DNA of 64,000 nt from Rhodeus uyekii (lineage: Eukaryota > Chordata > Actinopteri > Cypriniformes > Acheilognathidae): positions 310,001 to 374,000 of the forward strand of contig JAWRVZ010000282.1 in assembly GCA_037043235.1 (NCBI GenBank), in the 5' to 3' direction. Below the pieces are notes generated by a model. The model had not been told where the DNA came from and made no database searches. It worked only from the letters and a program-made list of their open reading frames with translations. Below are positions 55,257 to 64,000 of this stretch, one piece after another; positions within the stretch are counted from its first letter, which is position 1; every line of letters starts with the position of its first letter. The position numbers and the translations under genes are program-made.

Positions 55257-55889
55257 CCGTATTTTCCCGCATATATCCCGCGGATTATACCAGATTTTAC
55301 AAACCCCGCAGGGGGGGTGCGGGATATATAAGGGTGCGGACTATATCACAATTTTTTTACACGTAATAATATTTCAATATAAAAAAATTGCGGTATTTTC
55401 TTTCTGTTTTTCTTTCATGCACGGGTTGTCTGGCCTCTGTACTGTCAGTCTTACAGCTGGCTCTGATAGGCTTTCTGACCTGTCAATCATGCAAGAAGAC
55501 GTGATTGGCTGTCTATCAATCTGATAGCTGGCTCTGATAGGCTTTCTGACCTGTCAATCATGCAAGAAGACGTGATTGGCTGTCTATCACTCTGATAGCT
55601 GGCTCTGATAGGCTTTCTGACCTGTCAATCATGTAAGACGACGTGATTAGCTGTGCTGCCATGATAGCGTGCTCTTCTCATCTGATCAACACGCTTTCAG
55701 GGGGACGAGCACAGCGCAGCGCAGAGAGTGAGAGACTGCTCTTTCTTTTTGACTTATTTGTTTTCTTATTGTGTGAATTTCACGCACAAGCACTGTGTAC
55801 CGAGCCTGAACAGTTATAATAATTGACATCATGCGAGCAACATTCAAAATTAGAATCGTGAACTTGCACAAAAAAATTCATCATGGGTG
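55257..55889. mobile_element. DNA transposon-like insert with 71 bp tandem repeats
   Basis: It begins accgtattttcccgcatata and contains gcgggatatata text near its start and gggtgcgggatatctgtgg near its end (55884), suggestive of related inverted ends. Three tandem copies of a 71 bp unit (agctggctctgataggcttt ...) occupy about 55454-55665. No coding region is recognised. The family is unassigned. Confidence 0.45.
55454..55665 (+). repeat. 71 bp tandem repeat, three copies
   Basis: Three consecutive copies of a unit starting agctggctctgataggcttt and including cctgtcaatcatgcaagaag. The third copy is slightly diverged (catgtaagacg). Confidence 0.9.
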
Positions 55890-57350
55890 CGGGATATCTG
55901 TGGATATACCCCCACTTGGCTGGGGATTTCAATCATGCTGACTTTAAGTTTCCAAAAATTCATCAGCATATTGACTTCCCGACACGTGGAAATAATACTC
56001 TGGACTTAGTGTACACTACTCAGAGAGGAGCTTACAAAGCCCTTCCCCTCCCCCACCTTGGTGCTTCAGATCACATCACTGTATTGTTATTGCCAGCATA
56101 CAGACCACTCGTGAAAGTCACCAAACCAGTCCAGAAGTAGATTCATGTCTGGCCTGAAGGGTCATCAGAGGCTCTTCAAGACTGCTTCGACACCACGGAC
56201 TGGGACATGTTCAAACAGGCTGCAACCTACCATAACACCGTAGACCTCCAGGAGTACTCTGAGACTGTTACTTCTTACATCAACAACTGCATTGAGGATG
56301 TAACAGTCACAAAGACCATCACCATCTGGCCCAACCAAAAACCGTGGCTGACAGGAAATGTCTACAGTCTTCTGAAGAAGCGTAACGCTGCCTTCAGAGC
56401 TGGAGATGAGGTGGGCCTGAGGATAGCAAGGGCCAACCTGTCACGCGGCATCAGGAAGGCTAAGAGACAGTACTCCAGGAGGATAGCCCACTGTTTCAGC
56501 GACAGCAGAGACTCAAGGAGTCTTTGGCAGGGGATTCAGACCCTCACGGACTACAAACCCCCTGCACGGACGTGTGACAGCACCACCCCCCTACTGAATG
56601 AGCTGAACACCTTCTTCGCTCGCTTTGAGGCACACAACAGCACCACTGCACAGAAGTCACCACCTCCTCCCGATGACCAGATGTTGACACTGCCCAGGGA
56701 CAGCATGAGTAAATCCCTCAGCAGGGTCAACGCACGCAAAGCTCCGGGTCCTGACAACATTCCTGGTCGTGTATTGAGAGACTGTGCAGAGGAACTTGCT
56801 GATGTCTTCACAGACATCTTCAACATCTCAAGCTGTTGTCCCCACATGCTTCAAAGCAACCACCATCATTCCTGTCCCTAAAAAATCATCTCCATCCTGC
56901 TTCAATGACTACCGCCCCCATCATGGGTCCCAGCCCCCATCATGCACACCTTATACTGAGGCACCATCGAGAGCATTCTGACCAGCTGCATAGTGAGAGC
57001 AGCTGAGAAGATCGTTGCTGTCTCTCTCCCACCCCTCCAGGATATTTATAACTCCCGCCTCTCCCGCAAAGCCCTCATCATTGCGAGAGACCCCTCCCAC
57101 CCATCCCAGAGCCTCTTCAGTCTGCTGCCATCAGGGAGGAGACTACGCAGTCTCCAGGCAAGGACCAGCCGACTGAAGAACAGCTTCATTCCCCAAGCTG
57201 TCGGGGCATTGAACTCCCTCCCGTCTCTGCCCCTTTTCCTCTCTTTTGCCCCATGCACCTGCCCCCCCCCTACTATTGTTTGCACTGTCTTTACCATCGC
57301 GACTTTATCTCTTTATTTCCTTAATCTATTTTATTTTATTTTATCTATTA

Positions 57351-57430
<80 letters not shown>

Positions 57431-57555
57431 TTGCTGTTGTTACTGTTAATGTAACCTGGTTGCACCTTGGGTCTGAGAGTTACAGAATTTCAATTCTCTG
57501 TATGTATGTGCTGTATATATTGCAGAATTGACAATAAAGCTGACTTTTGACTTTT
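55890..57555 (+). pseudogene. Rex1/Jockey-group LINE with RT core deleted
   Basis: It contains the end of the endonuclease (LDLVYTTQRGAYKALPLPHL, GASDHITVLL), the linker and start of RT (VTVTKTITIWPNQKPWLTGN; RKAPGPDNIPGRVLRDCAEE; FNISSCCP), then jumps near 56890-56990 to the C-terminal block (AEKIVAVSLPPLQDIYNSRL; LFSLLPSGRRLRSLQARTSR). The RT active site and palm are missing. The 3' end (gaattgacaataaagctgac) matches 22405-23145. An (AT)n microsatellite lies in the 3' region. Confidence 0.8.
57361..57426. repeat. (AT)n microsatellite
   Basis: Pure at dinucleotide run of about 66 bp inside the 3' region of the Rex1-like LINE. Confidence 0.95.
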
Positions 57556-59647
57556 TGAACAAGTGGGTGGAATGAGACCGCGCTACAATCAGTGTATAGC
57601 GCGGGTTTGAACCCGCAGCTTCGTATCCCTTTAGACATCTATGACGATCATATTGGATTAGAAACCTTCATTCATCATGCCACTCTGATCGCACAAAACT
57701 TGGCACCCTGCACCGTTCCTGTTACCCCGTTGCATACCCGCCTCCGCCGTGAGAGCTCAGCCCTCCAGCACCAGAGCCGATGCAAATTGACCACCATCGC
57801 TTGACTCCAACTGAAAGGGAAAGACTGATGCGAATGCATCTCTGCCTCTATTGCGGCGGGTCGGGTCATCTCCGAGCCACTTGTCCAACTCGACCCCCGT
57901 GCCCAGCGGTGAGTACCATTCATACAAGACTTCTTCTTGCCATCACTTCCTACCACTGATATTATGGTAACTTCCTCCTGTTTCTCACTTCCAGCCAAAG
58001 CCTTGATTGACTTCGGATCCGCAGGAAACTTAATTTCCTCAGAACTTTTCCATAGACTCCAGGCCAAAAGAACCACTCTTTCACAACCCTACTGGGTTCA
58101 CTCCATCCTGGGAAAACAGTTGGGCAAGAGGTGCATTCGAGATGCCTCATCGGCCATGGGACTGTGCAATCGACCTGCTGCCTGGGGCATCAGTACCTCG
58201 TGGACGCATCTACTTCTTGTTCATCTCACTCCCCTGCCGCTTTTTTTGCTTTTTCTTCGTGGGCAAGAAGGACGGAGGCTTGCGGCCCTGTATTGACTAT
58301 CGTAATCTGAATGCTCAAACCATCAAGATTCAATACCCGCTTCCCCTGGTACCAGCCGCCCTGGAACAGCGGTGGGGGTCTTGCATCTTCACCAAATTGG
58401 ATCTGCGCCGTGCCTATAATCTCATCCGGATTAAAGAAGGTGACGAATGGAAGACCGCCTTTATCACCCCATCAGGCCACTGTGAGTACCAAGTAATGCC
58501 GTTTGGACTGTCCAATGCCCCTGCCATTTTTCAAAGCTTCATGAATGAGATCCTACAAGACTTCCTTAATCAATTTGTCAATTGATGACATCCTGGTATA
58601 CTCTCGTAACCCAAAAGAACACCGCTGGCACATGGCGCAGGTCCTCCAACGCCTCTGACAGCACCACCTCTTCCTTAAACTCGAGAAATGCGAGTTCCAC
58701 CGCAGCTGTATTCACTTTCTCGGTTACATCATTGACTTGGGCGGTGTCAAGATTGACCAGGGGAAGGTGAAAGCAGTGCAGTCATGGCCTGCAAACTTCT
58801 ACTGCTGGTTTATCCACAAGTTTAGTACTTTAGTACTTTAATCGCTGCTCCACTCACCGCTCTGCTTAAAAAAGGGCCCAAGTCTCTGTTCTGGACTCCG
58901 GAGGCAACGAAGGCTTTCCACCACCTTAAACAAGCCTTCTGTATGGCTCTTACCCTGGTTCATCCTGATCCTGAGCTCCAATTTGTGGTGGAAGTTGACG
59001 CCTCCAGTGTTGGGGTAGGAGCCGAACTGTCCCAGCGGCAGGGTAAGCCTCCCCGACTCCATCCATGCAGCTAGTTCTCTTAGAAGCTAACCCCGGCGGA
59101 ATGCAATTACGACATCAGGAATCGTGAGTTGCTAGCCATTAAGTTGGCCTCAGGAGACAAGAATCTCAAGGCCGATGCCCTCTCTCGCCGGTTTCTCCCA
59201 GGTAACCACACTTCTGCACCCGAGCTCATTCTCCCTCCAGCCCTCATTGTCAGCCCAATCCAATGGTCAATCGATCAACAAATTGCCGAAGCAACTCACG
59301 AGGAACCTGCTCTGCCGGGGGGTCCTGATGGGCCGATTTATGTTCCATCCAGTCTCCGCCTGCCCCTCATGGACCAAGCGCACATGTCTCCGGGCTCTGG
59401 ACACCCAGGCAGCCAGCGAACCCTCTCGCTTCTCCACGTTCGCTGCTGGTGGCCCAGTATGGCTCGTGACGTCTCTCGGTATGTAAACGGCTGCTCAGTC
59501 TGTGCCACCACCAAGACACCTCGCCACCTCCCTGAGGGCAAACTTGTGCCATTGCCTGTTCCCCAATGTCCCTGTTCGCATATTGTTGTAGACTTCTTGA
59601 CCGATCTACCCCCTTCAGATGGTAACACCTGTGTCCTAGTGGTAGTA
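57556..59647 (+). pseudogene. Decayed chromovirus gag-pol
   Basis: Plus-strand pieces in changing frames: gag end near 57600-57800; CCHC knuckle near 57840-57885 (CLYCGGSGHLRATC); protease where the catalytic DSG reads DFG (ALIDFGSAGNLISSELF), a damaging change; RT at 58255-58585 (GGLRPCIDYRNLNAQTIKIQ; TKLDLRRAYNLIRIKEGDEW; VMPFGLSNAPAIFQ), with a frame break just before the active site DDILVYS near 58583; RNase H scraps at 58900-59170; integrase zinc region and first catalytic block at 59380-59640 (HPGSQRTLSLLHVRCWWPSM; VVDFLTDLPPSDGN). It ends abruptly. Related to but clearly older than 16286-21458. Confidence 0.85.
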
Positions 59648-59880
59648 CCAAACCAAACACGAGAGCACGCGGTACAAGCAAAGCCTTAATTTGCGCCCAC
59701 TCACATAACGTAGAGCGCTCAAGAATGAGCAACCACTCGTCTCGCATGCTCACGACAAGGATGAACACACGGATCATGAATGCCCATACCCTGACACAAA
59801 ATCGAGACTGAACAAGACCGTCTGGGGATAGGACATCATAACCCACGCATAAAGACTAGACAGAATGTGGCAGACACCCG
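59648..59880 (-). mobile_element. LTR-like fragment, reverse
   Basis: The complement contains ttatgatgtcctatccccag, then gtctcgattttgtgtcaggg and tgggcattcatgatccgtgt, resembling part of the mosaic LTR block near 40925-41010. It abuts the truncated chromovirus. Ends undefined. Confidence 0.45.
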
Positions 59881-60764
59881 ACAGATATTAATACAGTATT
59901 TTTTTTAAAGTGCTATTCATTTCTTTAGGAATACAACTTTTTAATGAGAGAAAAATTTTACTTTTAAGTCTTCTCTGGTTTTAGCCCAACAAGAAATATC
60001 CGCACTGCTTCACATATCACTGCATGGTGAAGCCAAGTGTTCTCTGTTGACAATATTTTTTCTCCTTAACGTGTTACCAGTGCAGAAGATTATGTTAAAC
60101 AGGGCTTAACTTGTAATCATTCGAAGCTTTTCTGATGCCCCTGTTATTTTCTTTGATTTCATTCTAAAGAACTAAGCCTGTGTAAGGGACCCATCACACC
60201 CTAGTGCTCTCTCTGTGTGTTTATCCCAGACTGGTCAAACCCAAAGACTTTGGCCTGAACATAAAACACATCTGAGTTTGAGGCCATCAAAAAAAAAAGA
60301 GATGGATGGATGCATGAAAAGAAAAACCAAAGACAGAAAGGCCAACATCAAAACTCAGAGCTGCTGCTGTTTGGCCCAGGCTGAATGTTCCTTCATACTA
60401 CGTGAGGTGGTTGCCAATGTGTGGTTAGTCTGCTAAGTTTAGTACTGGCCTCATTTAGAAGGCCTCTGCACAATGGACTGCTGATTAGAAACCTTCAAAT
60501 ATGAATGGTCAGGACCCCTTGAATGACACAATAATAGTCTTTTGTTTCTAAGGAAATGTATATACGATCATTGTATGTCTGATATATTATCCAAGTTGCA
60601 TCACTTAATTTCAATCTATTGACACGATAAAGATTTTCGATTAGTCGTAAATGAGTGGTTCCCAATTGGTCTTATCACAGAGTGCAGGTTTTTTGAGAAA
60701 GTAGCAAGGAGAAACAATGATAAATGCAAATAATTAAGCCAACATTTTACATTGATTCCCCGTT
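59881..60764. other. Gene-free stretch
   Basis: No gene or transposon end recognised. Confidence 0.4.
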
Positions 60765-61120
60765 AACAACAAATAATTTTGCAACTACATGTTAACTCTC
60801 AGTCTTTAGAGTATTATAGACTGTCTGCTTAATATCTGCTAACTCTTTATTCTGATGATCCTCAACAGACATTCTACTGACTATAAGTAACTTTGTAAGT
60901 ATATTTCAACTTATTCTACTAGCCCTAACCATAACCTAGCAGACTACTAATACTGCAATGAAGTTAGTTGACATGTAGCTGTAAAGTTATTTATAGTCAG
61001 TAAAATGTCTGTTGAGGAGCATCACAATAAAGAGTTATCAGATGTTAATCAGAGAGTCTATAATACTCTAATGAGAGTTAGTTGACATGTAGTTGTAAAG
61101 TTACTTATAATCAGTGAATG
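60765..61120. mobile_element. Foldback element with long imperfect inverted arms
   Basis: The left arm (about 60782-60905: caactacatgttaactctca ... attctactgactataagtaa) and the right arm (about 60970-61095) are inverted copies over roughly 85-120 bp, leaving a short loop around taaccataacc. A fragment of the same family lies at 22151-22270. Non-coding. Confidence 0.8.
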
Positions 61121-61900
61121 TGTACATACAATGGTGTGTGATCATTATTTTGAAACATGAGGTGAGATCTAATTAGTGCTTATGTGAGATTAGATTAAAA
61201 CCCCCCATTTTCTCTCAACACTCAAAAGCAAGCAGTAGAAAATGATCACTGGTGTCAACTCGACACAGAGACAGCACATTCAAAAAAGAGGTTATTTTTA
61301 ATATTTTTACCCAGTGCTCCTTAGTTTTTTTGTAACTCATCTGTTAGGTTATTTTTTACTGACTATACAAATGATTAACCTTCACATTCCTAACCAGCGC
61401 TGGGTCAAAGTAACCCAACCTTGGGTAGTCTGTGCCAAACTGGTAAAAACTGGATACATTTGTCAGCTTTCATTTTGTGTTCTGTTCAGAGAGAACATTT
61501 CCTGAAGGGAAAATTCCTGAATTAAATTAAGATTTGTATCACATACATTCCAATCAAAATATTACTCTGCAAAAGAGGAAACACAGCCACGCCACCAGGA
61601 TGTTTAACCCCCAGCCAAACTAATGTGCGACCATGGCTGAAACACAATGCTACGTTCGCTGCCATGTGTACAGTTGGTCATTGTTGGTCTAGTTTGCTAA
61701 ACACAGCCGTTGCCACGCTAAAAATATTTAAGATTGTCATGGAATGAACTGGAACAGCCACTGATGCCAGTTTTCTTCCCGCAGATTCCCATTGGCTGCT
61801 CCCGTGGCATTCTAAACCTCCCAGTCTTACTAGTTAAATCTAGTATTTTATGAATGTAAAAGTCTGACTTTGCGATTTTGAGTTCGCTCGGACTGTACGC
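61121..61900. other. Gene-free stretch
   Basis: AT-rich; no gene or clear repeat boundary recognised. Confidence 0.4.
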
Positions 61901-61904
61901 TTGT

Positions 61905-62298
61905 CTGTCCGTGTGTGTTATGTTCATGTCTCATTTTATTTGAGCACATGGCTTGTGATTGTATCCACTGGCCATGTGCTCATGTTCTTTTCATGTTTGA
62001 TGTGGGCACATGGCTTATTGTGTGTTTTCTTGTGCCACGTGCTCTCCTGTCTATTGTCTTGACCCCACCCATCTTGTTGTCTGATTATTGCTCATTTGCC
62101 CCACCTGTTCTCCCTCATTACCTTATTTTCTCCATATTTGTTCTCCTTGTATTTGCTGTCCTTTGCCAGGTTTTCATTTGTTTCATTTCAGGTCCTCAAT
62201 CTTTTTTTCGCATCGGGGTAGTTTTTGCTTGTTTTATTATTATAACAAATAAAGCCCATTACTGAGTCCTCGCTGATCCCTTCACCCCAACCCTGACA
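61905..62298 (+). mobile_element. LTR or LTR fragment
   Basis: Gypsy-type LTR text with ctcctgtctattgtcttgac, AATAAA near 62247 and the end ctgagtcctcgctgatccct ... aaccctgaca (62298). The 5' edge is uncertain and no 5 bp duplication was found. A short tatata run follows. Confidence 0.55.
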
Positions 62299-62367
62299 TA
62301 TATATATCTTCAATATCAAATTGACTGACCCAGCACTGTCAAAAAACAACCCTGCAGTGGGTTATTG

Positions 62368-62947
62368 TAGTGATGGCCAAATGAAGCGTTTCAAAGCATT
62401 ATTGCTTTCTGATACAGTTGTCAAAGATGGTTCATTACTCAAAGCTTCATTCAGAAAAAAATTGCAGCACTATCTCCTGGTGAAGTAAATGTAATGCAAC
62501 AAAGCTGACAACCATAAAATGCAAGTGGACTTATATGTTAATGCCCCGTTTATTGCGTGTTTACTGAGGCAATCAAAGCTGAAACAGTGTTAGTGCTGTG
62601 CAAATCATTTAGATAGGTGAATTTCACAGATACTGATGAATTTCATGTGTTCACCTTGATAATAAAACATTAAGCATGATCTGTGTGTGTAATTTCTTTA
62701 GACAAGGACAGAAGGTCAGACTTTTATAATAAATAAAGCCGCCAGGTTTCAAAACGGTCAACACTGGATTGGGCTGTCAAAGCAGTCAAGTGGTTCACAA
62801 AGGAGTGAACCAGTGTGCTTGCTTCAGAAGTCATTTTCACGTCACTAGTGACGTAATGATACAAGCTCCGAAGCAGGTGGTTCATTGCAAGGACCGTTCG
62901 AGTTTGAAGCAAGCTTCGGAGCTTCGGTGCCAGACGTAACATCACTA
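62368..62947. mobile_element. Non-autonomous hAT-type element, 8 bp TSD
   Basis: The ends TAGTGATG (62368) and CATCACTA (ending 62947) are inverted. The 8 bp duplication GGTTATTG lies at 62360-62367 and 62948-62955, the size typical of hAT transposons. Subterminal aagcttcggagcttcgg text and a cgtcactagtgacg palindrome occur near 62840. No transposase. Confidence 0.88.
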
Positions 62948-62955
62948 GGTTATTG

Positions 62956-63407
62956 CATAATATCCAACAAACAGGTTAAAAGCAAACCAGCATGTTTTCT
63001 TTACAATATTTACCAAGCACTGGCTTGCCAAACAACCCAGGAATTTTAGTTTTTAACCCAGCATTTTTAGCGTACCAATTGAAATCAATAAAAAAGACAC
63101 AAATATTTTTTATTAGAAAACAATTATCTAAAAGTTATACACAAACATTCTAAACTTCTAGACCATTAGTTTTATTTAAAGAAATTCACATTTTTATTTA
63201 GCTAGGATGAATTAAAAGGTAACAGTAAAGATGCTTACATTGTTATCGATCATCATATTATAACTATTTCTGGATCATGTGACCCTTAATAAATTGCTTT
63301 GCCTTGGAGTATGTAAGAGTATGTAACTTAACTTTCTAACAACCCCAAACTTTTAAATGATAGTTTTGGACAAAATTCCAATTGAAAAAAAATGGTAATA
63401 ACACACT
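62956..63407. other. Gene-free AT-rich stretch
   Basis: Nothing recognisable beyond AT-rich sequence. Confidence 0.4.
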
Positions 63408-63412
63408 GTATG

Positions 63413-63827
63413 TGTCATGCACATATAAACAGGCTGGATTCAAGTGTGCCGTGCAAGTGAGTTTATTAAACAAAAGGAAAACACAAAATGAAGTAGTCCG
63501 AGAAGGTGGCAGGTCCAGGTGGCGCAGGGACCCAATGGGCTGTTGAGTATGTGGAAGATGCAGTGATAAATCCCAGTGGTGACGATCACGGTGAGGAACA
63601 TGGAGCATAGGAAACAGGAACACTGGAGAGACTGGCGTGAAACAACATGGGAGACAACGACCTGACAGCACAATGAGGGTGAGAGGGAAATATAAAGGCA
63701 GGAGCTGATGATGATCAGGTGCGGGTGATGATTGCAAAGGAGGTGATCATTAACCACGCCCCCCACGCTCACCTCGCATACACACACATGCAGTATCTGG
63801 GAGACAGTGAATTCATGAACCGTGACA
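63413..63827 (-). mobile_element. Solo LTR (415 bp), TSD GTATG
   Basis: Minus-strand LTR from TGTCACGGTTCATGAATTC to TGCATGACA, with polyadenylation signal (plus tttatt near 63462). The 5 bp duplication GTATG lies at 63408-63412 and 63828-63832. It shares its 5' end with the block starting at 40377. Confidence 0.92.
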
Positions 63828-63832
63828 GTATG

Positions 63833-64000
63833 TGTTTATTTTTGATTAGGCACGTGGGGGCCACAGATAGAGCCTGTAGGTCCCGTACCCATTTAAGCGA
63901 GGTGATAGCCAGTAAAAAGGGGGTCTTGAGAGAGGAGTTTAATAGGAAGCTCCTCGACGTGTTCAAATGAGGGCCTGGGACAGGCCTTGGAGTTCCAAAG
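63833..64000 (+). other. Unassigned edge sequence, short open frame
   Basis: The plus frame here reads ATDRACRSRTHLSEVIASKK and then EEFNRKLLDVFK before a stop at 63968. It looks like a scrap of a repeat-encoded protein, but I cannot name it. The window ends here. Confidence 0.25.

Noticed and set aside
57361..57426. The AT run as a replication or regulatory signal
   Set aside because: It is a plain microsatellite in the LINE 3' region; similar runs occur at 39958 and after 62298.

Overview
The window reads as a transposon graveyard from a ray-finned fish. The repeat families recognised are typical of teleosts, and of cyprinid-like genomes in particular: a Tc1/mariner of the DD37E type, DIRS-type tyrosine-recombinase retrotransposons, a Gmr1-like Ty3/gypsy element, Sushi/Tf1-like chromoviruses, L2 and Rex1-like LINEs, 5S- and tRNA-derived SINE pieces and many solo LTRs. 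I could not identify a single host protein-coding gene, rRNA or functional tRNA. The order assignment (otophysan/cyprinid) is from memory of repeat content and is an inference.

Layout. 0.3-1.9 kb: a SINE and unassigned repeat DNA. 1.9-10 kb: an old Tc1-like transposon split by L2 LINE fragments and later by a nearly pristine 4.97 kb Gmr1-like retrotransposon (1463-codon gag-pol on the minus strand, 314 bp LTRs differing at one site, GGGAC target duplication, tRNA-Phe primer site). 12-15.2 kb: two solo LTRs with target duplications; one holds a pentamer minisatellite. 15.6-21.7 kb: a pogo-like element carrying an intact chromovirus (1471 codons, chromodomain, 428 bp LTRs with no difference seen, CAAAG duplication). 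21.7-26.2 kb: a 5S-SINE piece, LTRs, a LINE tail and a second pogo-like copy. 26-31 kb: mostly unassigned DNA that may be older unique sequence. 31.1-33.2 kb: a non-autonomous LTR element coding a proline-rich 33-bp-repeat protein. 33-43.6 kb: unassigned DNA with solo LTRs, MITEs and LTR mosaics.

43.6-57.6 kb is the most layered part. A decayed L2 LINE received a DIRS element; the LINE-DIRS junction was duplicated in tandem (746 bp); a DD37E mariner with an intact 338-residue transposase landed in the DIRS 5' region; and that mariner was itself entered by a 2.9 kb element with split direct repeats (A1 ... B1-A2-B2), the terminal layout of PAT/Ngaro-type retroelements. Its interior holds a minisatellite in which each unit can form two hairpins with the same CGCA loop. 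This is my best candidate for something undescribed. The DIRS gag, RT/RNase H and tyrosine recombinase follow at 50.4-53.8 kb, all broken. Then come an L2 LINE with an esterase-type ORF1 fragment and endonuclease, a tandem-repeat-bearing DNA element, a deleted Rex1-like LINE and a decayed chromovirus (57.6-59.6 kb). 60-64 kb holds a foldback element, a hAT-type MITE with an 8 bp duplication and another solo LTR.

The only apparently complete coding sequences are the Gmr1-like gag-pol, the chromovirus gag-pol, the mariner transposase and the small proline-rich ORF of the non-autonomous element. Everything else coding is a fragment or pseudogene. Boundaries given with target duplications were read directly; family names come from recognising motifs, without any database search.
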